NCBI GenBank assembly: GCA_029204225.1
Contig: CM055095.1
Span: forward strand, 59,717,914-59,781,913
Source: Diphasiastrum complanatum
Taxonomy: Eukaryota; Streptophyta; Lycopodiopsida; Lycopodiales; Lycopodiaceae
Length of the DNA: 64,000 nt
Direction: 5' to 3'
This document shows positions 33,816 through 45,182 of the stretch, piece after piece. A program made the translations under genes and the position numbers. The notes under the pieces are model-generated. The model did no database searches. It had not been told where the DNA came from and saw nothing but the letters and a program-made list of their open reading frames with translations. Numbering within the stretch: the stretch's first letter is position 1; each line of letters opens with the position of its first letter.

Positions 33816-35147
33816 ATGTCGGAGGAAATGGCACGGACGAAACAAACGGCTAGAGATCCCAGAGTGACTGTATTGCTCCATAGGGATGCACTAGCCACCC
33901 TCGATGAGAGAGAGAGACGGGAGAGCAGAAGCGGGAGTAGGAGTCACAGCCCTATAGCGTCTCAGGAAGATCCGGCCACTCAGCGTGAAGCTGAGGAGGA
34001 CATGGCCCATACAGCAGCTGCACAGGAGGACCAGACTGAGCAGCAGCAGCAAGAAGACCAGCAGCAGCAGGAGGACCAGTAGTAACAGCAGCCACCACGA
34101 GAAAAAAGCCCTTCTTCGACGGCAACTCGACGGGAGAAAACAATGAAGTTCCTAGATGAGGAGCTTGCGACATTGGGTGAGTTGCCGATTCTAAATTATT
34201 CTTTCTTCGACCCATTTCCACCAACAATGGGCATGGACACATCAAATTTAGGCATATCGGGGGACACCACACCCACCGTGTCACCTCCAAGTCACGGACC
34301 GGTGATGGGCCCGATGATGTCGTTGCTGGTGGGTGGTTCTGATGAGGGCATTCTGATGTCGCACACAACAAGGATGAAGCAGAATGCGACCCATAGATGG
34401 TCAGAGAGAGGAGCACACAAGCGAAAGAGAAAGAATCCTCGCAAGACAGGCTCTACATCAAAGCGACGGAACCCTACAGCTCAGCAGCCATCACCACTAC
34501 CCACACCGCCAACATCGCCTCCACCTCCAGTGCCTCTGCCCCCACTGCCTCCACCGCCTCCACCACCTCCTCCACTACCTCCACCACCACCACCTCCACC
34601 ACCACCTCCAACACCACCACCTCCACCACCTCCACCGCCTTCAAGTTCTGCCGCCAAGTAGGACCGTAGAGCGTGGCAGGGATAGGCCGGCCCCTCGTGC
34701 AGCACCATGGGCTGGAAAGAAGCTCCGCAAGATGCAGCCACCACCTCCTCGACCACGTAGAAAGCGCAGGATCGCAAAGTGGATCCAGGATATACGGAGC
34801 TATCAGAAGTCCATACAATTTTTGATCCCTAGGGCCCCTTTTGTGAGGCTTGTAAAAGAAATAGTTGATGAATTTTCCTTGGGGAACAGAGTTACGGCAG
34901 ATGCGGTGTCCGCGATACAAGAGTCTGCGGAAATGTACCTAACGCAGCTCTTTGAGAACTCATTTTGTGTGCAGTGCATGGGAAGAGAGTCACAATGCTC
35001 CTGAAGGATCTCCACCTAGCTAGAAGGCTAAGGAGAGAGCGCAATGAAAAATATCATGTACATGATTTTATTTATAATATACTGAAGATTTGGTGTCAAG
35101 TATCTTACAGAATTTCAGGTTATGTGAATGCAAATCGTTGTGATTGA
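33816..35147 (+). pseudogene. Histone H3-like gene of the cassette, copy A
   Basis: From the second ATG (33828) the protein begins MARTKQTAR, identical to the canonical H3 tail through Arg8 and keeping Lys4; Lys9 is Asp. A charged and Gln-rich stretch, two adjacent stops (34080-34085) and a Pro-rich repeat follow. The histone fold is at 34744-35040, with DIRSYQKSIQFLIPRAPF, VRLVKEIVDEF, AIQESAEMYL and, after a frameshift, CAVHGKRVTML and KDLHLARRLRRER. These match the H3 alpha-N helix, alpha 1, alpha 2 and alpha 3 in order. The frameshift is at a T run (34963-34966) and looks like one lost T. Loop 1 has normal H3 length, so it is not an obvious CENH3. An ordinary H3 is about 136 residues; here about 300 codons separate tail and fold, unless introns remove them. 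Neighbours are the ubiquitin-like gene upstream and the convergent LREDE gene. Confidence 0.7.
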
Positions 35148-35295
35148 GTTTAATATCTGATTTCAGTCCTGTTTATGTGAATGCAGTCATTTGAAAATTT
35201 TAGTACCATCTATGTGAATTGAGTGATTTAAAATTTTCAGTACTATGGGAATGATAGTTTCTTTAACCATGTTGTAGCTAAGATAGGTTTCCATG

Positions 35296-35390
35296 TCGTG
35301 GCGTGAAAATCATGCCAGGGCATGACCAGGGGATGTTTGACCTGGTCAAACGGGCCCTGGTCGCGCCTTGGCATGATTTTCATGCCACGA
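35296..35390. repeat. Fold-back with 36-bp arms followed by poly(A)
   Basis: Arms 35296-35331 and 35355-35390 pair with about four mismatches (TCGTGGC-TGAAAATCATGCC and its inverse). Between them GTTTGACC and GGTCAAAC (35335-35342, 35344-35351) extend the stem. An A-run follows at 35391-35401. It lies between the convergent H3-like and LREDE genes and could be a small inverted-repeat element, a small-RNA precursor or a shared 3' structure. Confidence 0.75.
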
Positions 35391-35604
35391 AAAAAAAAAA
35401 GAAATCTTTATCAGAAAAAAAAAAATTAAATTCTAAATTCAATGAATAAGCACATCATATAATGACAACAGAGAATTAGGAGAGTCCTCAAGAAAAAAAT
35501 GACAAAATCTTTATTCACATTTGATCCATTTCCTTCAGAGAGGACTTCAGCTTCTCTGATCGCTTCTCTGATGACAGTACTGGGTTTAACATTTCTAATG
35601 CTAA

Positions 35605-37045
35605 TTAAGCATCATCTCCTTCATCCTCATAAGGGCCAATTAAGCCCGAGAGAATGAGCCGGGTCTCGAATCCAGGGCAAAAATCATTCAAAACGGCTTT
35701 TCGGAGGACACAGTAAGCCTTTGGCATTGACGGTGACAAGTCCAGCTCACCAATGTGCTTGGAGAGTGCTTTGCATTTAAGAAGCTCTGTCTGTCCATCT
35801 GGGCTGTACTTGTTGCTGAAGTAGAAAATAAAATTGTTGGACAAGTTCCCAATGTAGTGGGCCATAGACTTGTCCAGAGTTCCTGCTTCAACTTTCTCCT
35901 GAGCGCCACCCCTTCGCATTGCAAATGCATCAAGCTCCACTGCGTCCTGCATTTGATTCAAATTATTGCAAAATGAGTATAATGAAGACAAACAAACATA
36001 ACAAACACACGCAAGTTGAATTGTTGGGTCAGACTTGCCTCAGTGCCTTCATCAATGTCTTCGGTTTGCACAAGGTCAATTCCTTTGCCTTTGTACTTCA
36101 CGTCAGCAATTTTCCCTTCCAGTACCTTGAATGGCCTCATTTGAACTGGTGGTGGTTGAAGCGTTTTTAATTGGCAAAGCACGCTTGCTCGGTGGTGTCC
36201 ATGTCATGCCTGATCAGCTTCTCATACGTGTCGTCGGGCTGGGTGTGGTCGAAAGTGGAACTGCCATTCTGCAAATTTACCAATGCTGCCAGCATCTCAT
36301 CTTCTCGCAAGCCGAGAATATGTTGCAAGTCATGCATGAACACATACTCCTGCCCATCAATGATGATTGGAGCAAGGCCATGGATTCGAAGCACGACATC
36401 ATCAGACTCATCTATATCTTCTGGCTCCGCTGATGTGAATGCACATGTCGCCTCTTGCGCAGCCAAGACTGCTTCGTGCTCCGCAGATAAATCTTCCTCT
36501 TCACCCGGGTCGTTCATCTCGTTCACCTGCTCACTGGGATTGTATTTGTTGCTGGCCACAGTCGCTGGAAACTCATTAAGCAAAAAAATAACAGTAATCT
36601 CACCGGATAGAAACTTCTTTCCTACACTTTCAAGATCAAAAGTTTTCAGCTGATCCTTGGTCAGCTCCAAGTAATGATCGTTACCCAAGTGACTAATAAA
36701 TCTGTTGAGACGAGCGATAAAGGGTCTATCTCCTTTTCATATATAACTAAGCAAGTTATATGGAGTCCACATGATAGTTGAGCCAGGAATTTGTATGGCA
36801 TAAGGCTTCAAAGATTCATCTATATACTCACTCACGTACGTGAATGCATCCGTATTAGCCCGTAGAGTGGCAAGCGTGTCTATTCTACCGGTAAACATAC
36901 AATAAATACGATCTAATTGATCTAAAAACTCTGTGGGGGCTAGAAGATTGGCCAACTCTATTTTAGGGGATGACAATGTTATGCAACTAAGAACACTAAT
37001 TGACCAGCAAACTAGTAGTCTAATTGAACAAGACAAGCTAAATTA
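35605..37045 (-). pseudogene. LREDE-type cassette protein, copy A
   Basis: Leftward gene with a TATA box at 37101-37109 but no ATG before the first open stretch. Stretch 1 (about 37036-36740) has LDQLDRIYCMF, RANTDAFTYVSEYIDESL and a stop near 36740. Stretch 2 (36688-36167) has an acidic middle and GLREDEMLAALVNL, matching DLREDEILSIL of copy D. After a stop near 36170 a Lys-rich part continues to about 36010. After an intron (acceptor near 35950) the last exon runs from DAVELDAFAMRRG to the stop at 35605, ending in an acidic tail. The C-x2-H-x3-C of copies B and D is not kept here. Function unknown. Confidence 0.55.
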
Positions 37046-37100
37046 CGAGGAAAGAAATTTCAACAAAGCAAGAAGTAACAACAAAATGAAAACCCCCACT

Positions 37101-37109
37101 CTTATATAG
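37101..37109 (-). promoter_or_regulatory. TATA box of LREDE gene, copy A
   Basis: Minus strand CTATATAAG, about 65 bp before the first open stretch and about 130 bp after the end of the transposase-like gene. It marks LREDE as a separate transcription unit. Confidence 0.6.
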
Positions 37110-37241
37110 AGGGACGTGTTTTCAAAAATAGATATTATTATAAAACCAAATAAAACAATTTCTATTTATAACAACAATCCAATTCGGCAGTAATATTTAT
37201 CACAAAGGAATATTTGAATTACAATTCAACATAAATTGTTT

Positions 37242-39893
37242 CTATTCCATCTCATTAGTTTTCGTAGTTTCTCTAGCACTGTTTTCCAAAACATTGGATC
37301 TTGGTGTCCTCGACATCCATCTCTTTCCAACTCGGACTCTAGACATCCTCCATTCTTGATGCCTTGTTCTAGCATTAGAGGACTTCCATGCTGTGTTTCT
37401 GACTGAATTTGAATTGGAGATCATTGAACACAACTCTTCAGTTCTTGTGTTTTGAAAGTGTCCTTGGCCCAAAACTCCTCTATAAAACCATTGGAATATC
37501 TCAACCAATGCATTGCTAAGACCCTTTCCTCCGCCATGCCATGAATTTTTGAAATATGCAGCCTTTGCCCTGTAATAACTCTTTTCCATACCTTGCGTAT
37601 TCCAAATAGCTAATGATCCATAGATTTTCATAAACCAAGGTCCATGAGCATAGAAGATGTGCTGTTCATAGAAAATTTGTATTAGTTTAAATCTTTACAA
37701 ATACATAAATACGAAAGTAAAAAATATGAGACACACATACCATATAGTGAGTTATGTGTGTTTCTCCCCATGCATCGATCATCAATTGAGTAAATGTTTT
37801 GACTTCTCTTGTGAATCTATCCAAATCTTCATCTCTCACAATCTTTTTGTTGATAGTTTGTGACAAGGCATCAAATGCTTGCCAAACCTTAGCACGTGTC
37901 TCTGCCATGCGAGGATCTGAGCCAATATTTGTTGTGCATTGACATATTTTCTTCCAGTACTCCCATTCAACACTGCTTTACATGCAGTATGATTTGATAA
38001 TAGGTGACTCGCTTTCGCACCACCCATTGAAACTTTTGCTGGAACATCTTGCGTTTTTCCACTCATCTCAATGTCTTTGGTAGGACTCATGTGGCCCCCG
38101 TGCAATCCCATATCGGATAAAATTATCTCTAGATTTCTAATGCTAACATCTGCTCTTGATTTGGGCTGCATGTTCCATGTGTAACAACAATGCAAAAATA
38201 ATAATTTGTCTAGTATTCGTAATTCACCATGCATTGTGCAAAAATGGACTCTTTTGTGAGGAATGTTCAACACAGGACTCCAAGCTTTGTCTAGATTGTG
38301 CCTATTTGGTGCAAGACGTTGATTGCAATTCAAAATACTTTTGTTCCACCCAGATTCAAACATACAATATATACAAAAATTCTTTGCATTTGCACCAAGA
38401 CCACAACCGTACATGCATTTCAAAGTCTTCAAATCAGTAGCTAGGTGCCATTCTACAGCAAAGCTTTCTCCTTCAACATTGAGCAATTTGCTTTCATTTT
38501 GTGCATGTATTATCTTAAATATACTACATTTTTCAAATAGCCACTCCAATATGTCATGAGACTCCTTAGGAACTTCAAATGCAGCTATCCACCATATGTG
38601 ATTTTCGGATTGCATGCTAAATTCTTTACAATAACTTCCGCCAAACTGTTGCAATTCACGATTCATGAAGGTGATTGTGACATGTTCAAGTTTACGCCCT
38701 TTTACGATTTTTGCTTCGTCCAACTTAATAACAAATATAACTTTACCTCCGCAATCTGTAAAACAGAAATTTTATTACGAAAACATATTAGTTGAAGAAA
38801 AGCATACAATTGAAAATCGAAATCCACAATACATGTTCTTACCATTTGTTCTAACTTCGTAATGTCGGATCATCATCACTTGGACCTTTTCCAGATCTAA
38901 GAATATATTATTGCCTTGATGATAATGAAAACATGTCGAAGGTCCTTTCTTCTTATTGATTACTGTAAAAAAATCCTCAATATGTGGAAACTTTCTTAAT
39001 GCAGAGAGAAAATCGAATTGCATTGTCGTTTGGCAGATTCAACAAGTTTATAAGTAGATATTATTTGATGGCGTTTTAACCCATTTTTGTCAGAGTGTTT
39101 CATATACTTCTTCAAAGCTCTATACCCCTTGCGACTCACACCTCCTTAGTCACATGCGTACACCATCTCTTTAACATTTGGATTTGGCTTGGACTTGTCG
39201 ACTAGCTTTTTTGCAATTCTCAAGCGAATTGAATCACTTGTTTCATCTTCCACAATCTTTATCAAATCTTTACCCTTCAAAAAATGTTTCATATATTTTT
39301 CGGCAATAAAATCTTTTCCAACCGTCTTTTTCAAGAACTCTTTTGTGTCCCTCATACGTCTTTTACTGGCACCACCACCTGGTGCCAAAGCTTCTAGTTT
39401 GTGTCTCTTAGTGTTTTCATTTTCTGCTTGCTGATCCATCGAGACTCTACGCTTTCGTTGTAAGCCATATATTGTCCTCTGAAATATACTGATTGAAGAT
39501 TGCAATTCTTCAATTTTTGCGACAGAACTGGCAAGCTCTATTTTCAAACCATTTATCTCCTACTCCAATTTCATATTTATTCTATGCAATGACTTTAAAT
39601 TGTCATTCATACTCAATATATGAATGTTTGCCGTATTTGCCAATGTCTCAGCTTGGATTCTTCAAGAATCCATTGCTTGACAATAGCCAAGAATGAGGGT
39701 ATAAATCACCTCTTACCCATAGGTCAATATATTTTTTTCCTTCTAATCTCCAACAATGCATGTCATACGGATTTAAGTTAACACCCCATGTAGCTTTGGT
39801 GGTCGCATAATCCTTCTCTAACTTCACATGTAAGTGATACTTGGTTGTCATCTTGAAGATGTCGAATTTCCCAAAAGAATCTATGTAGAACAT
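37242..39893 (-). pseudogene. Transposase-like cassette protein (WHLA-DLK / QGME), copy A
   Basis: Reads leftward. N-terminal part from 39893, a coiled coil with basic stretches (LQRKRR, about 39450), KKTVGKDFIAEKYM, then GVSRKGYRALKKYM after a TAA near 39150. An intron lies at 38756-38842. The core runs from 38723: SENHIWWIAAFEV, EWHLATDLKTLKCM (Asp at 38433-38435), GANAKNFCIYCM, and VHFCTMHGELRIL. After a frameshift near 37915 comes DAWGETHITHYM, the conserved intron 37662-37740, then SLAIWNTQGMEKS and FQWFYR and a basic tail ending at 37242. The Asp, the C-x2-C, the His-Gly-Glu and the final QGME suggest an RNase-H-fold transposase distantly like KDZ/Plavaka-type proteins (inference). Several lesions make it inactive. 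Confidence 0.55.
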
Positions 39894-40550
39894 TACAATA
39901 TACCTTAATCAAATGGTGTCAAAGTTCAATGTGAACTAACCATGATATAAGCTTTATTAGGCATATACGAGTTTCCATCCCTAGGGTCCTATTGTATTTA
40001 GGACAATGAAAGGTCGTCCTATACTAACCCTACTCTAGTTGTAATTTGTAACTTACCTATTAGTTGCCTATTATAGTCTATGAAAATGAGGGCTACATTT
40101 AGGCCTTAACTCTTGCTCACCTTGTATGGTAACCCAAGGTAAAGGTGCCACGTAGGATTGATTAGCACTAAATTAACTATGATTAGAAAACTTGTTTAGG
40201 CAAGGAAGAGGCCCTTTTTGTGTCCAAAAAGTGTCCAAAAAGGGCCCTAATGTATATTGCAGATGTCCAATATCAGTGTGTACTACATTTAACACACATG
40301 CAGATTCAGATTGAACCTAGTACACATGCACTTAAAAACTAAAATTTGTAGTAGAATACAATCCACTAAAATAAGCAAACTCTCGATAAACAAATCCAAT
40401 TTACTATATGATATATGTCTATCAGATCCAATGAGATTCCATAATATACTAGAGTAAAGAGATTTACACTTTCAAAATGCACAAAATTCTTAAAGGCTAA
40501 TCGAGTCACTTTCCACTTGACCTTGCTAGTCTAAAACTTTCAAAGGAACA
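39894..40550. other. Right flank of cassette copy A, no gene
   Basis: No coding signal. A short inverted repeat GCCCTTTTTG/CAAAAAGGGC lies at about 40210-40245. I found no inverted copy of the left flank (32060-32120), so the right border of the cassette is not defined. Confidence 0.4.
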
Positions 40551-40553
40551 ATC

Positions 40554-40980
40554 TCCTCAAACAGAGACAAAAAAGAGAAAATGAAGCAATATCCAGTTCA
40601 CTCCATCATCAGCTCACTGATGTATGCAATGCTCTGTACGCAACCAAACCTTACATACTCGATCAGTTCACTTAGCCAGTTCCTATCGAATCTAGGTCTA
40701 ACCCATTGGAAAGCACTCATGAAGGTCATAAAGTACGTCCAAGCAACCAAAAATCTCAGCATTTGTTATGGAGGCAGCCAACCTGCCAATATTCTTGAAG
40801 GATACATAGATGCAGATTGGGTAGGAGATATCGATACCAGGAGATCAACTTCTGGATTTGTATTTTTATACAAAAGTTGCAGTCACAATTTGATGAGAAG
40901 ATCAAAGCATTGGAAGATTTCCATGAAAAAGCGAACAAGGAACCTGAGAAGTTGTGAAGACTTTTCCTACCAGGGAAAAT
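40554..40980 (+). pseudogene. Copia RT/RNase H fragment
   Basis: MKQYPVHSIISSLMYAML, YSISSLSQFLSN, THWKALMKVIKYVQ and GYIDADWVGDIDTRRSTSGF are the classic end-of-RT to RNase H stretch of a Tnt1-like copia. It is lost after SGFVFLYKS, with the LTR at 40982 starting soon after. Confidence 0.8.
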
Positions 40981-40981
40981 G

Positions 40982-41840
40982 TGTTGAAGATTGTCACTTC
41001 TCACTTTTCATTTTTTATTGTAAATAAAGATCAATCATGAGTACAATGTTCATGATCTGATTTCACACGTGTGGAACCTATTTCCAGGTGTAAAATAAAG
41101 TACTTTTTATATTTGTAAATATCCACTTTGATTTTGTATCAATCAAGTTAAGTGTGAACATGATATGACTAGTTTTTAGTCAAGTTGACTAGTCACCTAG
41201 AAGTTAGCTTATCCTTGCATGTGCATGAGTAAATGCTCCCACATGGCAAGTGGATGTTCACATGTGTGTATAGAGTTCTAGAAGATAAGAGCTGACCATT
41301 TTCCTTAGATCCTATTCTGTAGGGAATATTTCTAAATTCTAGGAGACTAGCTCTTTGGATTTTAGCCATATTCTAGAAGGTCAACTTTGGATAAGGATCA
41401 AGGATGGATCAAATGGATAGATTTGAGTGATGTGGCACTCTTCACACATGTGAAGACCTGCTGGGCTGTACCAGACTCGTGGATGTACTTGATCCATAAA
41501 AGGATCATCATTTTGCTAATGAGATTGATGAGACTTTTGCATTGTGCACTTTTGTGAGATTTCTAGTCAATATTAGTAATTTTATTGAATGATTGCTATC
41601 CAGAACCAATGTACTTGTTGTTTCAGGTGCAGGCCATACAGTGGATAGTACTCCACACTTGTGAGGCTGCTCTCACTTGTTTATAAAGATTTGATCCATT
41701 TCTCTTGCTTAAATCTAAGTGTAGTGAATCTAGATCAAGATCTAAAGTGTAGAACTTGATAGATCCATTTATTAGGCAATCAATAAGTCTCTATGATTGT
41801 TAAGTACAATCATTAATGTCCTAAAACTGAAATTTTATCA
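40982..41840 (+). mobile_element. Copia 5' LTR (same family as intact element)
   Basis: Begins TGTTGAAGATTGTCAC and ends AATTTTATCA, followed by the primer site TGGTATCAAAGCC at 41841 (one base off consensus). The leader continues to the gag start at 42408, where the element is interrupted at 42418 by the next LTR. Confidence 0.85.
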
Positions 41841-42417
41841 TGGTATCAAAGCCGAGTAAGAGAGTGATCATTTGATTCATAAAACTTGCAAAGATCATTG
41901 ACAAAATTTGTTTTTGGCCACTACTAGTGAGGGCGAGTTCATCTAGAGTCATAGCTTGTTTCTATTTGGATCAAATCGACTTGGAGGCTGTGTATGTACT
42001 TTTCACACGTGTAAAACCATACAACAACTTTCATTACAAGTTACCTTGTGTTTTTTGGTCCTATAATCTCAATTATAGTCCAAATCTAGTGCTTTTTGAA
42101 GCATAGTATTGATCTAGATTCAATCTAGCTAATGCCTATGACCAAATAGAGTTTTGGATCATTCAAGCATTTCTTTTTGGAGTTTAAGATCAGATCTAAG
42201 AGGCTGATTTGTTCAGATCCTTAGTTGAAGTGAAGCCTCTTGAGAGTGAAAGCTAGGAATTTTTGTCAAGATCTAGTTGTGTATCATTCAAGCTTGTGTG
42301 CTAGTTTGATAGAGACAAGGCTATAGGCAATCTTGTGAGCTTTAGGCCTTTCATAGATCTTTAAAATTCATAAATCTTTGTGATTTTCGAAGAGCATTCA
42401 TTCTACAATGTCATCCA

Positions 42418-43248
42418 TGTGAAAATTGTCAACATTTCCTTGTCTAGTTTTAGGCCAAAATTGCTAAAAATGGCACATAGTTTAGGATCTGACTTTTCAC
42501 ACGTGTGAAACAGGTCTAGATATTTTTAGTAAGTGTATTTTTTCAGTATGAAGAAGTGTCAAACTTCAAGACCTTCGAAATGAGTCCATTTTCATGTATT
42601 TTGGACATATATGCCAATTTTACCTATATAGGGCATATTTTAGGTAAGGAGGGTCTAGAGAGAGGAGAGAGAGTCATCTCTCTCAGCTATATATAGCAGG
42701 TAGGCCGTGGAGAAACAGGTTGGAGCAGATCCATTGTATTCATTTGCTTAATGAGAGATTTTTCTATTGGGTTCTCCTTCCATTGTTGGCATTGTGTAGT
42801 GATTGAGTTCAAGCTTTGTGTGTATGATCTTAGGTGCTTTCCAAAAGTGGTAGGCTGATGTATTATGGACTGTATAATGCTATTTTGGGCCGCACTTGAT
42901 GTTTATGGAAGTTTCCATTTGTGATAAATGCTTTTTAATCTAATTGATTTTGAGATTGAGTGGATTTTGAGTGTAAGTGATTTTCTAGCTTTCTCTCTCT
43001 ACTCGAGAGCTATTGATAATTTTCTCTCTTTACCCGAGGAGAGCAGCTTGTTTTTACTTAGATTAATTTTGGAACACTTCCCATATGATTGAGTGAGAGT
43101 TGGAAGTGATTGAATGCATGTAGTAGTGTGTTTTTGCCATAGGATCTAAGATTGATCTTGAATCTCAATCTAGTCTTGATCTTGGTGCATCTACACACCT
43201 TAGGAGATCACAAGTACATGTAGTGGACAATCCACACGTGTGAAATCA
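42418..43248 (+). mobile_element. Copia 5' LTR of the host element
   Basis: Starts TGTGAAAATTGTC and ends GTGTGAAATCA, with the primer site TGGTATCAGAGCC at 43252-43264. It is inserted at codon four of the gag of the element starting at 40982. It holds CACACGTGTG palindromes near 42500 and 43232. The leader runs to 44003. Confidence 0.8.
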
Positions 43249-44003
43249 ATATGGTATCAGAGCCTACCTAAGGTTACCATGCATTTTGATCCATTTAAAT
43301 GAAAACTATTCATCAATCTTGAGCGAGAAATTGTCAAGGTCCATTTTCCTAGCTATCTTGTTCAATTGTGGATCAAAAGAGATCAAAAGGACATTGATTG
43401 GGTCTGACTTGGTACTGTACGGAATCAGGTGCTCATACATTTGTGAGGAACATCCAATTTCAATTTGGGAGTTCTATTTCATGTTTGATCCAAAAATCTT
43501 GCTAGATAGCTTGTTTTAAAGCTATTTTTGTCTAGTTTTCGATGCAATCAGTTTCATTCCATTTGGTTGTGCCAAACAAAAGTTATAAGCTTCTGAAGAG
43601 GGTTAGGTAGGGCACCTAGACCTGGGTGGACGCATTTGGTTTGGTCAAGAGATTTCCTGTTTGATCCAAAATCATAGTTGAATGCTTACCAATCTCATCT
43701 ATATGTGATCTAGGCACTGTTTTGAGATCTTAGCCATTTTGTTTCATGCAATATCATTGTAGTCAAATTTGGTTTCTTAGTGTATTTCACACGTGTTAAG
43801 AGTGTTTGATCCTAACTTTTCCCATACTCCATCATTTGATGTGAAGTAGATCTAGTTTTGGAGAGATTGAGATAGCTAGTGAGAATCATCTCACAGTTTG
43901 TTGCAAGATCTTGCATAGGAGATGATAGCACACCATTATTAGATCATATAGTGAGAGAGAAGCAACATTTTTTATTCATCACTTTTATTTATCTCCAGTT
44001 TAC

Positions 44004-44305
44004 ATGACTTCAATGAGTTCATACTTGTTGCAACCAAGTGAGAGATTGTCTACTTCCAATTATTCAATATGGAAGTTGAGGATGGAGTCCATCTTGATAC
44101 TCCAAGATGTGATGGACATTGTACTTGGGATTGAGGAGGAGCCTCAAGTCCTTCAAGAAGTACAAAAATACAAGAAGAGAGCTAGGATGGCTCTCCACTA
44201 CATTAAGATGAATGTCTCTAATGAGATATTGAGGGAGATTGGTGATTGTTCTACATATTTCTTGGGATTGTCTCAAGTCCATCTATGAGGCTAAGAACAC
44301 CTCTA
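44004..44305 (+). pseudogene. Host copia gag, 5' part
   Basis: Starts MTSMSSYLLQPSERLSTSNYS and covers about the first 100 gag residues, with one frameshift near 44250. Reading is interrupted at 44306 by the LTR of the intact element. Removing that element and one CTCTA brings it into register with the part at 50606. Confidence 0.85.
44301..44305. other. Target-site duplication, left (CTCTA)
   Basis: CTCTA immediately before the left LTR equals CTCTA immediately after the right LTR (50606-50610). Confidence 0.9.
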
Positions 44306-45167
44306 TGATAAATTTTACAGTTTTTAGGACAATAATGATTGTACTTTACAATCATAGAGAGTTATTGGTTGCTTAATCAATGAATCTATCAAGTTCTACA
44401 CATTAGATCTTGATCTAGATTCACTACACTTGGATTTAAGCAAGAGCAATGGATCAACACATCATTTTTTAGTGAGAGCGGCTTCACACGTGTGGAGTAC
44501 TGTCCACTGTACGGCCTGCACCTGAAACAACAAGTACAATGATACTAGATAGCAATCATGCATAAAAATCACAAGACAAATGACTAGAAATCTCACAAAA
44601 GTGTAGAGTGCAAAAGTCTCATCAATTTTCTTAGCAAAATGATGATCCTTTTATGGATCAAGTACATCCATGAGTCTGGTACAGTCCAGCAGGCCTTCAC
44701 ACGTGTGAAGAGTGCCACATCACTCATATCTATCCATTTGATCCATCCTTGATCCTTATCCAATAGTTGACCTTCTAGAATATGACTAAAATCCAAAAAG
44801 CTAGTCTCCTAGAATATAGAAATATTCCCTACAAAATAGGATCTAAGGAAAATGGTCAACTCTTATCTTCTAGTACTCTATACACACATGTGAACATCCA
44901 CTTGCCATGTGGGAGCATTTACTCATGCACATGCAAGGAAAAGCTAATTTGTAGGTGACTAGTCAACTTGACTAAAAACTAGTCATTTCATGTTCACACT
45001 AACTAGAATGATACAAAATCAATTTGGATATATACAAACATGAAAAGTACATCCTTTCACACATGGGAACATGCTCCACACGTGTGAAATCATATCATCA
45101 ACATATTCTAATGTTTGATCAATATTTACATGAACCAATGTCAAGTGAGAAGTGACAATTTTCAACA
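44306..45167 (-). repeat. 3' LTR of the intact copia element
   Basis: On the minus strand it begins TGTTGAAAATTGTCAC and ends TTTATCA. It contains three CACACGTGTG-type palindromes (about 44487, 44698 and 45076). Confidence 0.95.
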
Positions 45168-45182
45168 CTCCTCCTCACTTCT
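45168..45182 (-). other. Polypurine tract
   Basis: Minus strand AGAAGTGAGGAGGAG immediately before the 3' LTR and overlapping the polyprotein stop; it primes plus-strand synthesis. Confidence 0.85.

Noticed and set aside
34474-34920. Val/Glu-rich and Gly-rich minus-strand frames
   Set aside because: They are the antisense of the Pro-rich repeat in the H3-like gene.
34744-35040. Calling the H3-like fold a CENH3 (centromeric H3)
   Set aside because: Loop 1 has ordinary H3 length, without the extension usual in CENH3, and the tail start is canonical. LIP-APF at alpha 1 is CENH3-like but not enough.
32060-40550. Terminal inverted repeats around cassette copy A
   Set aside because: I compared left and right flanks by eye in both orientations and found no matching inverted ends; absence is not conclusive without alignment.
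44593-44796. 67-codon frame repeated identically at 50031-50234
   Set aside because: Both lie inside the two LTRs of the intact copia element; the repeat is the LTR duplication, not a gene pair.
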